DNA from: an uncultured Leucobacter sp.
GTDB lineage: Bacteria; Actinomycetota; Actinomycetes; Actinomycetales; Microbacteriaceae
Direction of reading: 5' to 3'
DNA length: 20,518 nt
Assembly (NCBI GenBank): GCA_945952575.1
Contig: CAMFIY010000008.1
Coordinates: 1-20,518 of the forward strand
In this document: piece by piece, positions 1 to 6,669 of the stretch
Position numbering within the stretch: the first letter of the stretch is position 1
How the letters are laid out: every line of letters begins with the position of its first letter
Program-made: the position numbers and the translations under genes
The notes under the pieces: generated by a model
What the model saw: only the letters and a program-made list of their open reading frames with translations
Databases searched by the model: none
Told to the model about the DNA's origin: nothing

Positions 1-301
1 CGAAGCCCATGTTCTCGGCGACCGTCATGTGCGGGTAGAGCGCGTAGTTCTGGAAGACCATCGCGATATCGCGATCCTTCGGGGGCACGTTGGTGACGTC
101 CTTGTCCCCGATCAGGATCCTGCCGCCGTCGACCTCTTCGAGACCGGCGAGCATGCGCAGGGTGGTCGACTTGCCGCAGCCCGAGGGGCCGACGAGGACC
201 AGGAACTCCCCATCGCCGATCTCGAGACTGAGCTCATCGACCGAGGGGCGGCTGGTGCCGGGGTAGACGCGTGAAATGCCGTCGAACGTGACTGATGACA
301 T
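1..301 (-). CDS. Sugar ABC transporter ATP-binding protein (MsmK/UgpC/MalK type), 5' part only
   Basis: This is the N-terminal ~100 residues of the ATPase subunit that powers a carbohydrate importer on the inner face of the membrane. The sequence shows the Walker A loop GPSGCGKST followed by TLRMLAGLE, and then the Q-loop stretch DIAMVFQNYALYPHMTV, both typical of the MalK/MsiK/UgpC family. The rest (signature motif, Walker B, regulatory domain) lies outside the window. The ATG at 301 was chosen because GGAGGA (306-311, minus strand) sits four bases upstream. The gene is divergent from the ROK regulator at 571 and close to a sugar permease operon that encodes no ATPase of its own, so it probably energises that importer. 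In Streptomyces the equivalent MsiK serves several importers, so sharing is possible here too. The family is certain; the substrate is inferred. Confidence 0.93.
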   Translation of the reverse strand, partial: MSSVTFDGISRVYPGTSRPSVDELSLEIGDGEFLVLVGPSGCGKSTTLRMLAGLEEVDGGRILIGDKDVTNVPPKDRDIAMVFQNYALYPHMTVAENMGF

Positions 302-312
302 GTTTTCCTCCA

Positions 313-330
313 CCGGCAGGTACGTGCCGG
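313..330. promoter_or_regulatory. 18-bp near-perfect palindrome in the ATPase leader
   Basis: CCGGCA (313-318) and TGCCGG (325-330) flank a GTAC core, with a single mismatched pair (319/324). It lies directly upstream of the ATPase ribosome binding site at 306-311. It could be an operator or an mRNA hairpin that limits translation of the ATPase. No function is shown. Confidence 0.4.
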
Positions 331-437
331 ACGATCCGTTGTGAAAGACGGCAGCCAGCCGGCCGCCGCGGCCCACCGTTGGGCCACGCCAACCGTAACA
401 CACGCCCGGATCCCGCGACCGGCCCCCTGCCACGGCG

Positions 438-464
438 CTCCACGGCCTCCACGGCTTCCACGAG
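438..464. repeat. Three tandem 9-bp repeats, CTCCACGGC type
   Basis: Units are CTCCACGGC (438-446), CTCCACGGC (447-455) and TTCCACGAG (456-464). They lie in the 269-bp gap between the divergent ATPase and ROK regulator genes, outside any supported coding sequence. The gap also holds a doubled TCGATCACGG (491-500 and 502-511) and an inverted repeat CCGAA/TTCGG (512-516, 523-527). Role unknown. Confidence 0.5.
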
Positions 465-551
465 GGGACGGGGCGCGACGAGCGATGGGGTCGATCACGG
501 TTCGATCACGGCCGAAGAATTTTTCGGATCCGACTTGCGAATATTTAGTTC

Positions 552-566
552 GTTAGTTTTACTAAC
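552..566. promoter_or_regulatory. Candidate ROK-regulator operator
   Basis: GTTAGT-TTT-ACTAAC is a perfect 6-3-6 inverted repeat in the only strongly AT-rich stretch of the gap, four bases before the ROK start codon. A further TTAGTT half-site lies at 545-550, repeating TTAGTT at 553-558 with an 8-nt period. ROK repressors of the NagC/XylR group commonly bind AT-rich inverted repeats of this kind, so autoregulation is likely. A TACTAA hexamer (560-565) inside it could be the -10 box of an almost leaderless transcript, with TTGCGA (535-540) as a loose -35. The palindrome is seen; the binding is inferred. Confidence 0.6.
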
Positions 567-570
567 TCCT

Positions 571-1878
571 ATGGTGATTGCAACGACGCCGTCAGACGTA
601 CCGGTCCCCCCGGCACGGCAGGCATCCTCGGCCGCTCCGGCCACCCGGCCCGCACCGGCCGATCAGGCCGCTTCCGGCGCGCCGCTGCTGCTCTCCCCCC
701 AGCAGCCGGCCGCCGGTCGCACGACCTGGTCGCTCAACCCCCGCAGGGCCGGTTCCCTCCGCGTCGCCGACAAGGTCACGCCGGGCGACGCCAAGCAGCA
801 CAACCGCACGCTCGTCCTCCAGACGCTGTACCTCTCCGGCCCGCTCAGCCGCGCCGACGTCGCCCGCGCGACCCGCCTCACCAAGGTCACGATCTCCGGC
901 CTCGTCGCCGAGTTGATCGCCGAGGGCCTCATCCACGAAATCGGCCAGCAGGAGTCCCAGCGCCCCGGCAAACCGGCGATCCTCATCGACCTGGCCCGCG
1001 ACGCGCACGCCGTCGTCGCCCTCGACCTCAGCGACCACCGCCAGCTGCGCGGAGCGGTGCTGAGCCTCGCCGGCGAGGTCGTCGCCCGGGCGGAGACCCC
1101 CCGGATCGACGCGAGCGGCGACGCGGTGACCGGCGACGAGGCCCGGGATCTGGTGATCGAGCTCGCCCGCGCGCTGCAGGGGGCGACCGAGCTGCCGCTG
1201 CTCGGCCTCGGCGTCGGCACGCCCGGCGTCGTCGACGACGACGGCGTGGTGCGCACGGCGCCCAACCTCGGCTGGGATGGCCTCCCCCTGCGCCGGATCC
1301 TCGAGGAGCGCACCGGCCTCCCCACCGTCGTCGCGAACGACGCCAACGTGGCCGCGCTCGCCGAATACAGCTTCGGCGACACGAGCGACGACTTCATCCT
1401 GGTCACCATCGGCTACGGCGTCGGATCGGGTCTCGTGGTCGGCGGACGCCCCGTCACCGGCAACCGCTTCGCCTCCGGCGAGATCGGGCAGGTGATGGTC
1501 GGCACGGATCTCGGCATCGAGGCCCCGTACTCCCGCGAGCAGGTGCTCGAGCACTGGCTCGCGGTGCCCGCCCTCACCCGCGCGCTCGAGGCGGCCGGAG
1601 ACACCGGCCGCGACGAGGTGCTGCGCGAGGCCGGCCGGCGTCTCGGCGTCGCCCTCGCCCCGGTGATCGGCGTGCTGAACCTCGCCGAGGTGGTGCTGGC
1701 CGGCCCCGCCGAGCTGCTCGACGGCACCCTCGCCGAGGCGACGTTCGAGATCCTCCGCAGTCGCACCATGCCCGACTCCCACGACGACCTCGTGCTGCGC
1801 ACCAGCGCCCAGAGCGACGATCTGATCCTGCGTGGGGCGACCGCGGTCGTGCTCAAGGATCGGCTCGGCGTCAGCTGA
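571..1878 (+). CDS. ROK-family transcriptional regulator
   Basis: Probable sugar-responsive repressor of the following transport operon. A proline/alanine-rich tail of about 65 residues is followed by a winged helix-turn-helix (PLSRADVARATRLTKVTISG, near residues 91-110) and then a ROK sugar-kinase-like domain with GVGTPGVVDDDG and VANDANVAALAEY (Asp257). Two kinase features are missing. The phosphate-binding DxGGT motif reads ALDLSDHRQLRGAV, and the zinc cluster CxCGxxGC is replaced by a cysteine-free stretch after GEIGQ. It should therefore sense sugar rather than phosphorylate it, as in other regulatory ROK proteins. ATG 571 (435 aa) is the first plausible start and has no clear ribosome binding site. 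The reading frame stays open back to 295, but that part reads as intergenic DNA. A candidate operator overlaps the promoter. Family sure, ligand inferred. Confidence 0.9.
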   Translation: MVIATTPSDVPVPPARQASSAAPATRPAPADQAASGAPLLLSPQQPAAGRTTWSLNPRRAGSLRVADKVTPGDAKQHNRTLVLQTLYLSGPLSRADVARATRLTKVTISGLVAELIAEGLIHEIGQQESQRPGKPAILIDLARDAHAVVALDLSDHRQLRGAVLSLAGEVVARAETPRIDASGDAVTGDEARDLVIELARALQGATELPLLGLGVGTPGVVDDDGVVRTAPNLGWDGLPLRRILEERTGLPTVVANDANVAALAEYSFGDTSDDFILVTIGYGVGSGLVVGGRPVTGNRFASGEIGQVMVGTDLGIEAPYSREQVLEHWLAVPALTRALEAAGDTGRDEVLREAGRRLGVALAPVIGVLNLAEVVLAGPAELLDGTLAEATFEILRSRTMPDSHDDLVLRTSAQSDDLILRGATAVVLKDRLGVS

Positions 1879-1886
1879 CGCCGAGC
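1863..1886. repeat. Perfect 24-bp palindrome across the ROK stop codon
   Basis: Arms GCTCGGCGTCAG (1863-1874) and CTGACGCCGAGC (1875-1886) are exact reverse complements with no spacer, and the ROK stop TGA (1876-1878) lies within. As RNA it would fold into a 10-bp stem with an AGCT loop. There is no following T-run, so it is a weak intrinsic terminator at best. It could be an attenuator between regulator and transport genes, or a protein-binding site. Confidence 0.6.
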
Positions 1887-1979
1887 GGCCCGGCTCCGGA
1901 ATCCCTCACAGACCCAGTACCCGATAACACCACCACCGCGGCCCGGCAGACGCCGGAACGCACACCGAAAGGAAACACC

Positions 1980-3332
1980 ATGAAGAGAAGGCTCGCAGGC
2001 CTCGCTGCCGCGGCTGTGGCTTCGACTCTGCTGATCACCGGCTGCAGCCCCGCTGCGACCGACAGCGGCAACAAGCCGGAGGACAACAGCGGCAAGACCA
2101 TCACCATGTGGGTGATCGGCCCGGACACGCCTCAGGAGGCGCGCGACTATCTGACGGCCGAGTTCAAGAAGAAGACCGGCGCCACGCTCAACATCCAGCA
2201 GCAGGAGTGGGGCGACATCCTCACGAATCTGACCACCAAGATGCCGGATGCGAACAACACCCCCGACGTGACCGAGATCGGCAACACGCAGTCGCCGGCC
2301 TTCACGAACGCCGGCGCGTTCCTCGACATCAGCGACATGTACGACGAGCTCGGCGGCAGCGACCTGCTGCAGTCCTTCGTCGACGTCGGCAAGGTCGGCG
2401 ACAAGAACTACACGCTGCCCTACTACTTCGGCTCGCGCTACATGTTCTACCGCAAGGACGTCTGGAAGCAGGCCGGCGTCGAGGTGCCGACCACGCTCGA
2501 CCAGTTCAACACCGATGTGGCGGAGATCGCCAAGAAGAACCCGAAGGGGATCAAGAACTTCTCCGGCTTCTTCCTCGGCGGCCAGGACTGGCGCAACGGC
2601 ATCTCCTGGATCTTCGCGAACGGCGGCGACATCGCCGAGGACCAGGGCGGCAAGTGGGTGGCGACGCTCGACTCGCCCGAGGCGCTGAAGGGCCTCGAGC
2701 AGCTGCAGGGCATCTACCGGAACGCCTCGCATGCGCCCAATGACATGAAGGACGCGAACCAGTACCAGTACCTGAACGACTCGGACGAGGTCAAGGACGC
2801 CGACGGCAAGGTCACCGACAAGCTGTCGCTCGCCGCCGCCACCATCATGGCTCCGGGCTGGGCGCACTGGTCGATCGGCGACCTGGGCAAGAACGACGCC
2901 GGCGATCCCGTCCGCAACTGGAACGACAAGACCTTCGGCACCTTCGTCCTGCCCGGCAACGACGGCAAGCCCGCCCCGGTCTTCGCCGGCGGTTCGAACA
3001 TCGGCATCTCCGCCAAGTCGAAGAACCCCGAACTGGCCAAGGACCTGATGCGCATCATCTTCTCCGAGGGCTACCAGAACCTGCTCGGCAAGAACGGCCT
3101 CGGCCCCGCCAACTCGAAGTACACCGCTTCGCTCGGCAACGACCAGTTCGCGAAGGCGCTCATCGAGTCGGCCTCGAACTCGAAGCTCACCCCGGCCGCA
3201 CCGGGCTGGGCGGCGATCGAGTCGAAGAACATCATGGAGGAGTTCTTCGCGCAGATCCGCGATTCGAAGGATCTCCCGGCCCTGGCGAAGGAGACCAACG
3301 CCAAGCTCGACGCGCTGCTGAACCAGAAGTAG
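1980..3332 (+). CDS. Sugar ABC transporter solute-binding lipoprotein (chitobiose/DasA-like)
   Basis: Extracellular receptor of the importer, 450 residues, a usual length for family-1 carbohydrate-binding proteins. A lipoprotein signal peptide is clear: MKRR, a hydrophobic run, then the lipobox LITGC with the lipidated cysteine at residue 22, followed by a Ser/Asn/Lys-rich linker. The mature start ITMWVIGP and the segment DVTEIGNTQSPAFTNAGAFLDISD are typical of oligosaccharide-binding proteins, and the latter recalls DasA-type chitobiose receptors as I remember them. The start ATG 1980 has AAAGGAAA at 1968-1975. The gene begins 101 bp after the ROK gene and is followed by a strong hairpin, an arrangement often used to make receptor mRNA more abundant than permease mRNA. 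The neighbouring hexosaminidase supports N-acetylglucosamine oligomers as ligand; this is inference and other oligosaccharides remain possible. Confidence 0.92.
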   Translation: MKRRLAGLAAAAVASTLLITGCSPAATDSGNKPEDNSGKTITMWVIGPDTPQEARDYLTAEFKKKTGATLNIQQQEWGDILTNLTTKMPDANNTPDVTEIGNTQSPAFTNAGAFLDISDMYDELGGSDLLQSFVDVGKVGDKNYTLPYYFGSRYMFYRKDVWKQAGVEVPTTLDQFNTDVAEIAKKNPKGIKNFSGFFLGGQDWRNGISWIFANGGDIAEDQGGKWVATLDSPEALKGLEQLQGIYRNASHAPNDMKDANQYQYLNDSDEVKDADGKVTDKLSLAAATIMAPGWAHWSIGDLGKNDAGDPVRNWNDKTFGTFVLPGNDGKPAPVFAGGSNIGISAKSKNPELAKDLMRIIFSEGYQNLLGKNGLGPANSKYTASLGNDQFAKALIESASNSKLTPAAPGWAAIESKNIMEEFFAQIRDSKDLPALAKETNAKLDALLNQK

Positions 3333-3339
3333 CACTCCC

Positions 3340-3369
3340 GGGGAGGGCCGGCGCCGCCCGGCCCTCCCC
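3340..3369 (+). terminator. Hairpin between binding protein and permease genes
   Basis: A perfect 12-bp stem GGGGAGGGCCGG (3340-3351) / CCGGCCCTCCCC (3358-3369) encloses the 6-nt loop CGCCGC. It starts seven bases after the binding-protein stop and is followed by the T-rich TCATTACTCTT. It probably acts as a partial terminator or 3' stabiliser that raises receptor over permease expression. Confidence 0.75.
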
Positions 3370-3425
3370 TCATTACTCTTGACCTGCGCGCACTCGCGCG
3401 CACACCTCTCGGGAAGGACTCCGCG

Positions 3426-4313
3426 ATGCGCCGCCGCCTGACCCCGTACCTGCTGCTGCTCCCCGCCACGCTGATCGTGCTCCTCGCGATGGCCTACCCC
3501 GTGGTCTGGCAGCTGGTCACCTCGATGCAGCACTTCGGGCTCGCACAGCAGTTCGGCGCCGCACCCGAGTGGGTGTGGTTCGGCAACTACGTCGCGCTGT
3601 TCAGCGATCCGACCACCTGGCTGGTCGTCGCGCGATCCCTCGCATTCTGCCTCATCACCGCGGCCGTCACGATGGTCGTCGGCATCGGCTTCGCCCTGCT
3701 GATGCGGGCGGTCTCGGCATGGGCGCGCATCGCCCTCCAGATCGCGATGCTGCTGGCCTGGGCGACCCCGGTGGTCGCGGCCATGACGATCTGGAACTGG
3801 ATCTTCGATTGGCGCCGCGGCCTCATCAACTGGGTGCTCACCAGCATCGGGCTCCCCTTCGACAGCCACAACTGGCTGCAGGATCCGCTCTCGTTCTTCG
3901 GCGTCGCCATGATCATCGTCGTCTGGATGAGCGTCCCCTTCGTCGCATTCTCCATCTACGCCGGTCTGACCCAGGTGCCCGACGAGGTCCTCGAGGCCGC
4001 GCAGATGGACGGCGCGAGCCCCTGGCAGCGCCTGCGCCACATCATCGTCCCGCTCATCACGCCCGTGCTCGGGATCGTGCTGCTCCTGCAGCTGATCTGG
4101 GATCTGCGGGTCTTCACGCAGATCAAGATGCTGCAGGACCGCGGATCCATCGCCAGCCAGACCGATGTGCTGGGCACCTACATCTATCAGATCGGCGTCG
4201 GATCCAGCGACTTCGCGATGGCCAGCGCCATGTCGATCTTCGTCCTGCTGCTCACGATCGCGCTCAGCTGGTTCTACGTGCGCAGCCTGCTCAAGGAGGA
4301 TCGCGAATCATGA
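3426..4313 (+). CDS. Sugar ABC transporter permease 1 (MalF/UgpA/DasB type)
   Basis: Inner-membrane channel subunit of 295 residues. The N-terminus (YLLLLPATLIVLLAMAYPVVWQL) is the usual first membrane helix, and about six hydrophobic segments follow. The cytoplasmic EAA loop that docks on the ATPase is visible near residues 190-209 (EAAQMDGASPWQRLRHIIVP), with the expected Glu-Ala-Ala and Gly. The start ATG 3426 follows a weak purine stretch (GGGAAGGA). It shares an ATGA overlap with permease 2 (stop 4311-4313, next start 4310). It should pair with permease 2, the lipoprotein receptor and the divergent ATPase. Confidence 0.94.
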   Translation: MRRRLTPYLLLLPATLIVLLAMAYPVVWQLVTSMQHFGLAQQFGAAPEWVWFGNYVALFSDPTTWLVVARSLAFCLITAAVTMVVGIGFALLMRAVSAWARIALQIAMLLAWATPVVAAMTIWNWIFDWRRGLINWVLTSIGLPFDSHNWLQDPLSFFGVAMIIVVWMSVPFVAFSIYAGLTQVPDEVLEAAQMDGASPWQRLRHIIVPLITPVLGIVLLLQLIWDLRVFTQIKMLQDRGSIASQTDVLGTYIYQIGVGSSDFAMASAMSIFVLLLTIALSWFYVRSLLKEDRES

Positions 4314-5140
4314 ACAAGACCGCACGCGCCGTCCTCAACGCACTGGCCGTCCTCATCGTGCTGATCTGGGTGTTCCCCGTCTACTGGATGCTGAACTCCT
4401 CGCTGCTGCCCAAGGTGACGCTCGAGCGGACGACGCCGCAGCTGCTCCCGTTCGGCGGCTCGTTCAAGAACTTCCAGGCGGTCGTCGCCGACGGCAGCTT
4501 CCTGCACGCGCTCGGCATGAGCCTCTCGGTGGCCCTGATCGTCGTCGCGGCCTGCCTGATCTTCGCGTTCCTGGCCGCGCTCGCGATCAGCCGATTCAAG
4601 TTCAAGGGACGGCGCAGCTTCGTCCTCGCCGTGCTCTTCATCCAGATGCTGCCTGCCGAGGGGATGTTCATCGCCCAGTACAAGCTGATGAGCAACCTCG
4701 GAATGCTGAACTCCGTGATCGGCGTGAGCATCATCTACACCGCCGCGGTCGTGCCGTTCACGATCTGGATGCTCCGCGGCTTCGTCGCCGGCGTGCCGGC
4801 CGAGCTCGAAGAGGCGGCGATGGTCGACGGTTTGAGCCGCACCCAGGCGTTCCTGCGGATCACCTTCCCACTGCTCGCCCCCGGGCTCATCGCGAGCGGC
4901 GTCTTCGCCTTCCTGCAGGCGTGGAACGAGTTCACCGTCGCGCTCGTCCTACTCGACGCCGACAACAAGACCCTGCCGCTGTGGCTGCGCGGATTCATCC
5001 AGCAGTCCGCGAGCAGCACGATCGACTGGGGTCAGGTGATGGCCGCGTCGACGCTCGTGGCCGTGCCGGTGATCATCTTCTTCATGTTCGTGCAGGGCAG
5101 GATGACGAGCGGCCTCGTCAGCGGGGCGGTCAAGGGATGA
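4310..5140 (+). CDS. Sugar ABC transporter permease 2 (MalG/UgpE/DasC type)
   Basis: Second channel subunit, 276 residues, with N-terminal helix ALAVLIVLIWVFPVYWML and the EAA loop near residues 167-187 (EEAAMVDGLSRTQAFLRITF). The C-terminal segment FFMFVQGRMTSGLVSGAVKG is characteristic of this subfamily. ATG 4310 was chosen over longer openings of the same frame because of a strong AAGGAGGA at 4293-4300 and the ATGA overlap with permease 1. The stop (5138-5140) again overlaps the next start (5137), implying translational coupling. Confidence 0.94.
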   Translation: MNKTARAVLNALAVLIVLIWVFPVYWMLNSSLLPKVTLERTTPQLLPFGGSFKNFQAVVADGSFLHALGMSLSVALIVVAACLIFAFLAALAISRFKFKGRRSFVLAVLFIQMLPAEGMFIAQYKLMSNLGMLNSVIGVSIIYTAAVVPFTIWMLRGFVAGVPAELEEAAMVDGLSRTQAFLRITFPLLAPGLIASGVFAFLQAWNEFTVALVLLDADNKTLPLWLRGFIQQSASSTIDWGQVMAASTLVAVPVIIFFMFVQGRMTSGLVSGAVKG

Positions 5141-6669
5141 CGGCTCCCGAGCGGTCCGACGCCGCGCTGCGCCGAGACATCCGCGCCTGCCTCATGCCCG
5201 GATTCAGCGGATTCAGCGCGCCCGACTGGCTGCTCGAGATGCTGCACGTCGGGCTCGTCTCCGTCTGCGTCTACGGCGGCAACGTCCGCGACGCGGAGCA
5301 GCTGCGGAGGCTCGGCGCCGAGTTGCGGGCCGCCGCCCCCGGTGCGCTCATCGCGATCGACGAGGAGGGCGGCGAGGTCACCCGACTGCACTACCTCGAG
5401 GGCGCCCCGTACCCGGGAGCCGCCGTGCTGGGGCGCATCGACGACCCCGCCTACACCGAGGAGATCGGCGCCCGAGTCGCCCGCGACATCCTCGCCTCCG
5501 GGTTCAACCTCGCACTGGCCCCCGTGGCCGACGTGAACAGCAATCCCGACAACCCCGTCATCGGCACCCGAAGCTTCGGGCCGGATCCCGCGCTGGCCGG
5601 CCGGCACGTCGCCGCCTGGGTGCGCGGCCTGGAGGGCGGCGGCGCGGTGGCCTGCCCCAAGCACTTCCCCGGCCACGGGGACACGGCTCAGGATTCGCAT
5701 CTCGCCCTGCCCGTCGTCGACGCCTCTCCCGAGACCGTGAGCGAGCGGGATCTCCCCCCGTTCCGCGACGCCTTCGCGGCCGGGGCGCGCAGCGTCATGT
5801 CGTCGCACATCCTGCTCCCCCGCATCGATCCGAGCGGGCCCGCGACCTTCAGCGGGACGATCCTGCGCGAGATCCTGCGCGAGCGGCTCGGCTTCACCGG
5901 CATTGTCGTCTCCGACGCCCTCGACATGCAGGGCGCGAGCGGCGGGATCGGGATCCCCGAGGCCGCGGTGCGCGCGCTCGCCGCCGGGTGCGAACTGCTC
6001 TGCCTCGGCACCGACACGACGCCGGAGCAGCTCTTCGCGATCGAGGATCACGTGCTGGCGGCCGTCGCGGACGGCCGGCTCGAGGCGGACGCCATCCGGG
6101 AGACCGCCGATCGGGTGCGCGTGCTCGCGATCGATGCGGCCCCGCCCTATCGCCTGCCGGATCCGCCGGCCGCCCCCGGCGCCGACGAGATCGCGCGCGT
6201 CGCCGCGAGCTTCGACGGTCTCGATACTGCCCGCACCTGGCTGGCCGCGCACCCGGAGGCCGCCGTGATCCGCGTCGATGCCGCAGCCAACATGGCCGTC
6301 GGCGCCGCCCCGTGGGGGCCGTTCGCCGCGGCCGCGCACCCGCTCCCCGGCACCGAGGCCGCAGCAGACGCGTTCGCCCGCAGGTCGCATCTGGCCGTCG
6401 ACTCCGCCGCTCCACTACCCTGGTCGGTGGACGGCCTCGATCCGCGTCGGCTCGACGCCCGCGGCGCGCTCGTGATCGGCCGCGACCTGCATCGGCGATC
6501 CTTCGCCCGCGCGGGCGTGGACGCGTTGCGGGCGGCGGGGGTGCCCGTGCTGACCGTCGAAACCGGTTGGCCGAGCGCCGAACCCGGCTACGCCGACCTC
6601 GCCACCTTCGGATCCTCATCCCTCGTCGGCGCCGCCCTGCTCGACCTGTTCGCGGAAGATCGCTCATGA
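5137..6669 (+). CDS. Glycoside hydrolase family 3 beta-N-acetylhexosaminidase (NagZ/DasD type)
   Basis: Probably hydrolyses imported chitobiose or similar beta-linked N-acetylglucosamine sugars. The GH3 barrel fills roughly residues 10-330. It carries the NagZ signature KHFPGHGDTAQDSH (residues 175-188), whose His/Asp pair supplies acid-base catalysis in this subfamily, and the nucleophile Asp260 in VVSDALDMQG. AIDEEGGEVTRL lies near residue 75. No signal peptide or lipobox is seen, so it acts in the cytoplasm after uptake. About 170 residues beyond the barrel form a C-terminal domain I cannot assign; total length is 510 aa, whereas single-domain NagZ is about 340. ATG 5137 overlaps the permease stop, and its own stop overlaps the kinase start. 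Activity on muropeptide fragments (cell-wall recycling) is the main alternative. Confidence 0.92.
   Translation: MTAPERSDAALRRDIRACLMPGFSGFSAPDWLLEMLHVGLVSVCVYGGNVRDAEQLRRLGAELRAAAPGALIAIDEEGGEVTRLHYLEGAPYPGAAVLGRIDDPAYTEEIGARVARDILASGFNLALAPVADVNSNPDNPVIGTRSFGPDPALAGRHVAAWVRGLEGGGAVACPKHFPGHGDTAQDSHLALPVVDASPETVSERDLPPFRDAFAAGARSVMSSHILLPRIDPSGPATFSGTILREILRERLGFTGIVVSDALDMQGASGGIGIPEAAVRALAAGCELLCLGTDTTPEQLFAIEDHVLAAVADGRLEADAIRETADRVRVLAIDAAPPYRLPDPPAAPGADEIARVAASFDGLDTARTWLAAHPEAAVIRVDAAANMAVGAAPWGPFAAAAHPLPGTEAAADAFARRSHLAVDSAAPLPWSVDGLDPRRLDARGALVIGRDLHRRSFARAGVDALRAAGVPVLTVETGWPSAEPGYADLATFGSSSLVGAALLDLFAEDRS

Noticed and set aside
438..511. CRISPR-like array from the short tandem repeats
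   Set aside because: The 9- and 10-bp units are adjacent or one base apart with no spacers, and no cas gene is present.
295..570. N-terminal extension of the ROK reading frame back to 295
   Set aside because: It would overlap the ATPase ribosome binding site and the palindromes. The translation is Pro/Arg/Ser-rich with no family similarity, and the AT-rich operator region looks like promoter DNA.
1413..4040. Long open frame on the minus strand opposite the ROK, receptor and permease genes
   Set aside because: High GC keeps antisense frames open. The translation is Arg/Glu/Val-biased without domains, and three well-recognised genes occupy the other strand.
5032..6390. Open frame antisense to the GH3 hexosaminidase
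   Set aside because: It is a shadow of a clear enzyme gene; the translation is Gly/Arg/Ala-rich with no recognisable motif.
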